Positions 15,319 through 19,211 of a DNA stretch of 19,211 nt are shown in pieces. This DNA is from DASPJL01 sp035628645 (lineage in GTDB: Bacteria > Bacteroidota > Bacteroidia > Cytophagales > Cyclobacteriaceae). The position numbers and the translations under genes are program-made. A model generated the notes under the pieces. That model was not told where the DNA came from and ran no database searches. It saw nothing but the letters and a program-made list of their open reading frames with translations. The stretch spans positions 1 to 19,211 of the forward strand of contig DASPJL010000074.1 of NCBI GenBank assembly GCA_035628645.1, in the 5' to 3' direction. How positions within the stretch are numbered: position 1 is the first letter of the stretch; each line of letters begins with the position of its first letter.

Positions 15319-16978
15319 ACTTTACCTTGTCTCTTTTATAAAAAACAAAACCGTTTTTTTCACCAATTTTCCTCAAACCCTTAACTCCTTCAAGGTCTTT
15401 GACTTTATTGATCTTGGTGGAGAGATAAAGGTCTTTGTCTATATCACCATATAAAAGCCAGTTGATGTCCCAGCTTTTTGGATTTGTCACTGGTGGTTTA
15501 TCCGTATAGTAAAGATGGGCATAGCTTTTATATCCCTTTGTAACCACATAAACATCTTTCCCTTTTAAATCCGCAAAAAAGGCAATGGCGGCGCCTTGTG
15601 AATATTGCTCTATTTTTCCAATAAAAAATATCAGGGTTAGCATCACAAAAACGGCTGTTCCTCCAAACAAGGTTCTGAATCCTAGCCATTTTCTATTATG
15701 GTTGATCCAATAAATGCTCAGGATAAGGATGCCCAGTAAAAATATTCCCGCTATGGATTCCCAACCTGTCCAATTTACCGCTGCATTTAAATTGGCCAAG
15801 GCAAAAGGATCCTTTTTAAATAGTGGTTTTATCAGCTCAATCCTTTGGCCAACAAAAGGTAAGGCTATTGTGGCAAGACTGTATAACCCACCAATAAAAA
15901 TCAATCCTGCTTTCATCCACCCATTGAATTTCGATTTACCAATTATGATATTGTAAATAGAAAGTGCCGCTAAAAAAGTCAGCGGAAAATAAGCTAGCGA
16001 AGAATAATGAACAATTTTTGACTTCACAATCGTAAAGAGAATCAGCACTACCCAAAACAATATTGACATCCATACTTTAAAATCCTTCTGATATATCAAT
16101 GACTGGGACCGGGTCAACAAAGCATGAATACAGAATATAGAAGCTGGAAAACAACCTAGGAGCAATACGACAAAATGATACCCGAAAAATCCTCCATGTC
16201 CGGCATCAGGCGTGCTGAATAAACGAATTTGATATTCAGTAAAAGTAGTTATAAACCAGGTGCCATTAAGAACGGTTTCAATGCCTAACCATACGATCAT
16301 AATTGACAAGGCGGTAACCGTCCACATTAAGAACTGTGGAATGGAAATGTAGAGCCTGAATTTTTGAAGGATCCAGTAGATTCCTAAACACAATACCACA
16401 ATCAAATAAGCGACAGGGCCTTTGGTAAGCAGGGCAAAACCAATTAATAATCCGCTTACGATCAGGTAGAAAATTTTATCTTTTCTGAGTGTCAAGTTTT
16501 GAACCCCCTCCTTTTTCCAATAGAAAAGAATAAAAAAGTAGAGCCCAAGAAAAATAAAAAAGTTAAACCAGGGATCGATTATTCCCGATTTAAAATAAAG
16601 AAAGGGCAAAACGCTGCCGAAATAAGTTAATCCCCATACAAGGCCAAACTTTTTATTGTAGAGCTTTTCTCCGATATTGTAAAGTACAATTAATGTTAAA
16701 ATCCCACACATGGCATTGGGAAAACGGGCAGCAAATTCTCCTACCCCAAATAAATTCATAGAAATGACCTGAAGCCAGAAAAAAAATGGTGGTTTTTCCC
16801 AAAAGGGTTGATAGTTGATATGAACCCTTAAATAACTATCCAGGTTCATCATCTCGCGGGAACATTCTGCAAAATTTATTTCATCCCAGTCGAACAGGTG
16901 TACGCCCCCCAAAAAAGGGATGAAAAATAATGCACCTAAAAAACCGAATAAAAGAGAATTTTTTACCCCTTGAATCAT
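15317..16978 (-). CDS. ArnT/PMT-type membrane glycosyltransferase (GT-C fold)
   Basis: These enzymes move a sugar from a polyprenyl-phosphate donor to lipid A, protein or another acceptor on the outer face of the inner membrane. The 553-residue protein has ten or more hydrophobic segments. The first periplasmic loop carries FDWDEINFAECSREMM, with the DE pair expected to be catalytic, then WEKPPFFFWLQ, both close to the ArnT pattern. ALLTKGP follows mid-chain. The last 100 residues or so are soluble (DVYVVTKGYKSYAHLYYT). The substrate cannot be told: aminoarabinose transfer is only one option and no arn genes are nearby. A promoter lies at 17043-17074. It stands alone and converges on the T9SS protein; a functional link, such as surface glycosylation, is conjecture. 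Confidence 0.85.
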   Translation of the reverse strand: MIQGVKNSLLFGFLGALFFIPFLGGVHLFDWDEINFAECSREMMNLDSYLRVHINYQPFWEKPPFFFWLQVISMNLFGVGEFAARFPNAMCGILTLIVLYNIGEKLYNKKFGLVWGLTYFGSVLPFLYFKSGIIDPWFNFFIFLGLYFFILFYWKKEGVQNLTLRKDKIFYLIVSGLLIGFALLTKGPVAYLIVVLCLGIYWILQKFRLYISIPQFLMWTVTALSIMIVWLGIETVLNGTWFITTFTEYQIRLFSTPDAGHGGFFGYHFVVLLLGCFPASIFCIHALLTRSQSLIYQKDFKVWMSILFWVVLILFTIVKSKIVHYSSLAYFPLTFLAALSIYNIIIGKSKFNGWMKAGLIFIGGLYSLATIALPFVGQRIELIKPLFKKDPFALANLNAAVNWTGWESIAGIFLLGILILSIYWINHNRKWLGFRTLFGGTAVFVMLTLIFFIGKIEQYSQGAAIAFFADLKGKDVYVVTKGYKSYAHLYYTDKPPVTNPKSWDINWLLYGDIDKDLYLSTKINKVKDLEGVKGLRKIGEKNGFVFYKRDKVK

Positions 16979-17042
16979 GAATCTTTATTTTTCTAACTGG
17001 TAAGGCTGGAATAGAAAGACCCTACTCATTATATAAAAAAGT

Positions 17043-17074
17043 CAAAGGTAAATGGAAATTTTCTATGTTTTAAA
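17043..17074 (-). promoter_or_regulatory. Promoter of the membrane glycosyltransferase
   Basis: On the minus strand TACCTTTG (17043-17050) is a full -7 match, with TTTA (17071-17074) 20 bases upstream as a one-mismatch -33 element. The leader would be about 58 bases. Confidence 0.6.
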
Positions 17075-17133
17075 GAAAAGCTTTGTTTGTTTCGAAGGGC
17101 AAACCTGTTCCTGTTGATTAAACAGACAGTTCT

Positions 17134-17343
17134 GTTTGACAAAGATCTATTTCCTGGCATTTATTTATTGTTTCTATTCTCGCAATGTTCATTTTTGTTC
17201 GCTCAATGCCCATATCCGTTCCCTCACTGTTAATATCTGTCAAATCAAAGTCTATATCTGTCAGATCAATGGTCATATCTGATTGCTCAATGCGCCAGGC
17301 TGTCATGTTAAAGTACATATCCGCTTGCTAAAAGCTTCTTCTC
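17134..17343. repeat. 21-bp degenerate tandem repeat array, about ten units
   Basis: This occupies most of the 500-base space between the glycosyltransferase and dps. Clear units of exactly 21 bases start at 17176, 17197, 17218, 17239, 17260, 17281 and 17302; weaker ones start at 17134, 17155 and 17323. The consensus is GTYNNNTCAAT followed by GNNCATATCY. Because 21 is divisible by three, frames stay open. On the minus strand a 66-residue frame (17118-17318, ATG start) reads as heptapeptides such as MTIDLTD, IDFDLTD, INSEGTD and MGIERTK. The plus strand is open too (SMPISVP, SLLISVK, SKSISVR). The repeat continues past the minus-strand ATG and through an in-frame TAG, which argues for a DNA repeat more than a protein. 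No promoter or family match supports a gene. Confidence 0.75.
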
Positions 17344-17418
17344 TTTATAGACCTATCTTTATCTTCTTTTGGAACAAGACTTGATGTCTAACTAAAATCT
17401 TAAGTCTAAAATATTTGA

Positions 17419-17440
17419 AACCTTTTCTGGTGAAAAGGTT
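17419..17440 (+). promoter_or_regulatory. Perfect hairpin/palindrome upstream of dps
   Basis: AACCTTTTC (17419-17427) and GAAAAGGTT (17432-17440) pair over nine bases around TGGT, 38 bases before the dps ATG. AATATTTG, one base off the -7 consensus, lies just before it at 17410-17417. It could be a leader hairpin or an operator for stress control. A looser pair, AGACTT (17377) and AAGTCT (17402), lies upstream. Confidence 0.45.
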
Positions 17441-17478
17441 AAAAGAAAGTAAACAGATAAAATCAAATACATAATAAA

Positions 17479-17919
17479 ATGGAAAATTCAGAAATAACAA
17501 CCTCTTTAAACAGATTATTAGCAAATTACCATATCCATTACCAAAGATCGAGGGCATATCACTGGAACATCAAGGGACCAAAATTTTTCGAACTTCATAC
17601 AAAGTTCGAAGAGTTTTATACAGATGCTTTATTGAAAATAGATGCAATTGCCGAAAGAATCCTTGCGCTGGGTGGTTCACCTATAAGTTCTCTTCAGGAG
17701 TATATACAAAACTCCGAGCTAAAGGAAGGCAACAATAAAATCAGTGATAAGGAAATGGTTCAGAAACTGGCGGAAGATTTTAGAACCTTGGCCGATCAGG
17801 AAAAACAAATTATGAAAACTGCCAACGATACAGGTGACGAACGGACTGCCGATATAATGAATAACTACATTGCCGAACAGGAAAAAACCATCTGGATGTT
17901 GAAGTCATTTCTTGGATAA
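17479..17919 (+). CDS. dps: Dps-family ferritin-like DNA-protecting protein
   Basis: Dps forms a dodecameric shell that oxidises Fe2+ with hydrogen peroxide and stores the iron, protecting DNA in stress and stationary phase. The 146-residue protein is a four-helix bundle with the inter-subunit ferroxidase residues in place: H28 (AYHWNIKGP), H40, D55 and E59 (DAIAERI). These have the same spacing as the Listeria protein. The N-terminus is short and not Lys-rich, so direct DNA binding is doubtful. The leader TAAAATCAAATACA stands seven bases before the ATG, as in thrA. A 9-bp hairpin and the 21-bp array lie upstream, and a strong terminator follows. Peroxide or starvation control is usual for the family; no specific operator was identified. 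Confidence 0.95.
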   Translation: MENSEITTSLNRLLANYHIHYQRSRAYHWNIKGPKFFELHTKFEEFYTDALLKIDAIAERILALGGSPISSLQEYIQNSELKEGNNKISDKEMVQKLAEDFRTLADQEKQIMKTANDTGDERTADIMNNYIAEQEKTIWMLKSFLG

Positions 17920-17923
17920 TGTT

Positions 17924-17968
17924 AGGCTTAAAGCTGCTAGCCGTTAGCGATCAGCTTTAAGCCTTTTT
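17924..17968 (+). terminator. Intrinsic terminator of dps, built from heptamer units
   Basis: AGGCTTAAAGCTG (17924-17936) pairs perfectly with CAGCTTTAAGCCT (17952-17964), followed by a T-run. The same bases read as consecutive 7-bp units beginning GC: GCTTAAA (17926), GCTGCTA (17933), GCCGTTA (17940), GCGATCA (17947), GCTTTAA (17954) and GCCTTTT (17961). The dps stop is at 17917-17919. Confidence 0.85.
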
Positions 17969-17972
17969 CTTT

Positions 17973-17997
17973 AAATAGGGTTACCATTACCCTATTT
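17973..17997. other. Hairpin at the aldolase 3' end
   Basis: AAATAGGGT (17973-17981) and ACCCTATTT (17989-17997) form a perfect 9-bp stem that overlaps the eda stop codon (17996-17998). On the minus strand no U-run follows; on the plus strand ACTTTTT follows, so it may act as a second stop signal for dps or as an RNA end-protecting stem. Confidence 0.5.
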
Positions 17998-18631
17998 ACT
18001 TTTTAAAACTTCGGTAAGTCCCTTCCACCAGTTTAAAAACATCCAGTAGCTCATCCCATCTTTCATTTTGGATAAGATCCTTGGGAAAAAGCTGGCTTGC
18101 CATTCCTACGCCATCTGAACCTTTACTAAAAAATTCCACCATATTTTCCATGGTCACGCCTCCGGTGGCTAAAAGCTTGATGTTGTTTAAAGGCGCTTTG
18201 AGCTCTTTAATGTAGTCAGCGCCAAAAAAAGTAGTTGGAAATACTTTTACCATGCTTACACCCAATGACCACGCATGATAAACTTCCGTTGGAGTAAAAG
18301 CGCCGGGAAAAATAGGAATGTTTTCACTCACTGCCTTCTTGACCACCATCTCATTTAATACCGGCGTTACAATAAATGAAGCCCCGGAATCTACTGCCTT
18401 GGAATAATCTTCCAAGGTTATAACAGTTCCGGCGCCAATATTTATATCGTGCCCGAAAGCATCTACCGCAGCACGGATTATTTTAGTAGCCCCGGAGGTA
18501 TTCATGGTAATTTCAATGGTGGTAAGCCCAGCCTTTTTATACAAAGGCATGAGTTTCATTACCGCGTCTTCTGAAAATCCTCTCAGAATGCCAACAATTG
18601 GAGTTTTATGATAGCGTTGCCAGGAAAACAT
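17996..18631 (-). CDS. eda: KDPG/KHG-type aldolase (Eda family)
   Basis: Eda-family aldolases split 2-keto-3-deoxy-6-phosphogluconate (Entner-Doudoroff and sugar-acid routes) or 4-hydroxy-2-oxoglutarate, through a Schiff base on lysine. The 211 residues form a TIM barrel with E40 (TTIEITMNTSG), GAGTV (66-70), FPGAFTPTE (108-116), the Schiff-base K129 (MVKVFP) and ATGGV (155-159). Where E. coli Eda has the LRT segment with a substrate-binding Arg, this protein has MNT (N44), so the substrate may be a non-phosphorylated or different keto-deoxy acid. No kdgK, edd or uronate gene lies beside it. It reads in the same direction as cydB, 135 bases downstream of it, with a large inverted repeat between. 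The ATG at 18631 gives a normal N-terminus. Confidence 0.85.
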   Translation of the reverse strand: MFSWQRYHKTPIVGILRGFSEDAVMKLMPLYKKAGLTTIEITMNTSGATKIIRAAVDAFGHDINIGAGTVITLEDYSKAVDSGASFIVTPVLNEMVVKKAVSENIPIFPGAFTPTEVYHAWSLGVSMVKVFPTTFFGADYIKELKAPLNNIKLLATGGVTMENMVEFFSKGSDGVGMASQLFPKDLIQNERWDELLDVFKLVEGTYRSFKK

Positions 18632-18663
18632 GTTTTTTTAAGTTTTAGAGTTTTTAAAATGGT

Positions 18664-18790
18664 TGGAAGATCGAAGCGGGAAGTTGGGAGATACTTAAGC
18701 GATGACATCCCTCGCTAGGAGGTCTTTATAAATTACTAGTCCCAGGGATGTCATCGCTTCCACCTTCTAACTTCCCGCTTCCACCTCTCC
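18664..18790. repeat. Nested inverted repeat with heptamer arms overlapping the cydB stop
   Basis: Outer arms GAAGCGGGAAGTT (18673-18685) and its exact reverse complement (18769-18781) enclose inner arms AAGCGATGACATCCCT (18697-18712) and its exact reverse complement (18744-18759). A further CTAG pair (18715 and 18736) extends the inner stem. The flanks step by seven bases: TGGAAGA (18664), TCGAAGC (18671), GGGAAGT (18678), TGGGAGA (18685); and on the right CCTTCTA (18763), ACTTCCC (18770), GCTTCCA (18777), CCTCTCC (18784). The right outer arm encodes the last residues of CydB (EAGS). It resembles a REP/MITE-like palindrome set in a heptamer array. It may also act as a terminator or processing stem between cydB and eda. 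Confidence 0.75.
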
Positions 18791-19211
18791 TTCCCATTTA
18801 AAAGATTTAATTAAATAAAATAAAGCAGGCAAAATGAGAAAAGAACCGATTATTAATGCATAAGCCAGGCTATTCATCGTCGCCTCAGAGGCTTTTGAGT
18901 TATAGAGATCCAAATCCAATCCTGTTTTCATATTCATCACTACCGGGAATTGAATATAAGTCCAGGCGAAAAGGATCATGGATACTTGAAATGCAGCTAA
19001 AATACGGGGAATTACAATAGACTTTTTAAGACTTAACCACAGAAAAGGAAGGCATAGTGTTGCCAAAACCAATGCGGCCGCGCTTAAGGGATTTCTTATT
19101 ATTAGCCTTAATAAATCAAAATCATTGGAATGACCCGTATAGAAGACCAGTCCTCCTGCAATAACAGTAGCGATATTTACATTGCGGGCCTGAATAATCA
19201 AATGCTTCCTT
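18767..19211 (-). CDS. cydB: Cytochrome bd ubiquinol oxidase subunit II, C-terminal part, 5' end outside the window
   Basis: CydB is the second membrane subunit of the bd-type quinol oxidase, a high-affinity terminal oxidase used at low oxygen. The frame is open to the window edge; the TTG at 19201 is not a real start, since in-frame codons continue beyond it. The visible 147 residues or so hold four hydrophobic segments, including AALVLATLCLPFLWLSL, ILAAFQVSMILFAWTYIQFP and YALIIGSFLILPALFYLIKSF. The last two resemble the end of Bacteroidota CydB, including LDLYNSKASEAT before the final helix. The product name rests on this C-terminal pattern only. The last codons and the TAG stop lie inside an inverted repeat arm, so the end WEGEVEAGS is probably repeat-derived. 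cydA is expected upstream, outside the window. Confidence 0.75.
   Translation of the reverse strand, partial: RKHLIIQARNVNIATVIAGGLVFYTGHSNDFDLLRLIIRNPLSAAALVLATLCLPFLWLSLKKSIVIPRILAAFQVSMILFAWTYIQFPVVMNMKTGLDLDLYNSKASEATMNSLAYALIIGSFLILPALFYLIKSFKWEGEVEAGS

Noticed and set aside
17118..17318. 66-residue protein-coding gene on the minus strand
   Set aside because: It consists wholly of the 21-bp repeat, the opposite strand is equally open, and the repeat extends beyond the start and through a stop.
17134..17343. CRISPR array
   Set aside because: Units are contiguous degenerate 21-mers without conserved repeats alternating with unique spacers, and no cas gene is nearby.

Overview
The window looks like chromosomal DNA from a Bacteroidota bacterium, most likely of the Cytophagia/Flavobacteriia type. 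Four things point there. Promoters have the phylum's TAnnTTTG -7 box (TACCTTTG before sucA, rpsP and the glycosyltransferase; TATATTTG before rplS). Starts lack Shine-Dalgarno sequences but have A/T-rich leaders. Ribosomal protein S16 carries a long Lys/Ala/Glu tail. One secreted protein ends in a type IX secretion (Por) sorting domain. No tRNA, rRNA, transposase, phage gene or CRISPR array was seen; the gene content is mostly housekeeping.

Layout, left to right: the 3' end of a chromate transporter (+); thrA, a fused aspartokinase/homoserine dehydrogenase (+) standing without thrB or thrC; a decayed Fic gene (-) just downstream of moaD; moaA-moaD (-) for molybdopterin synthesis; the complete 2-oxoglutarate dehydrogenase complex as sucA-odhB-lpd (-); and, divergent from it, rpsP-rimM-trmD with rplS under its own promoter (+), the classic ribosome/tRNA-modification cluster. 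Then come a single-domain rhodanese (+), a T9SS cargo protein (+), an ArnT/PMT-type membrane glycosyltransferase (-), dps (+), a KDPG-type aldolase (-) and the 3' end of cydB (-).

The genes are ordinary; the spaces between them are not. Six stop codons are met, overlapped or closely followed by short degenerate tandem arrays with a strict 7-, 8- or 9-bp step. The same octamer, GTGAATGA, follows odhB and trmD on the sense strand of each. The ACTTCnn heptamer after trmD recurs inside a large nested inverted repeat that overlaps the cydB stop. The dps terminator hairpin is itself built of GC-initial heptamers. Upstream of dps a separate 21-bp repeat array keeps reading frames open on both strands and would encode 7-residue repeats. 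Other non-genic signals are a decoy copy of the thrA leader and start, an identical promoter-plus-pyrimidine-tract block before rpsP and rplS, and an 11-bp inverted repeat bracketing the T9SS gene leader.

Limits: all calls come from reading the sequence by eye. Family assignments rest on remembered motifs, and repeat claims have not been tested against a shuffled background or the rest of the genome.
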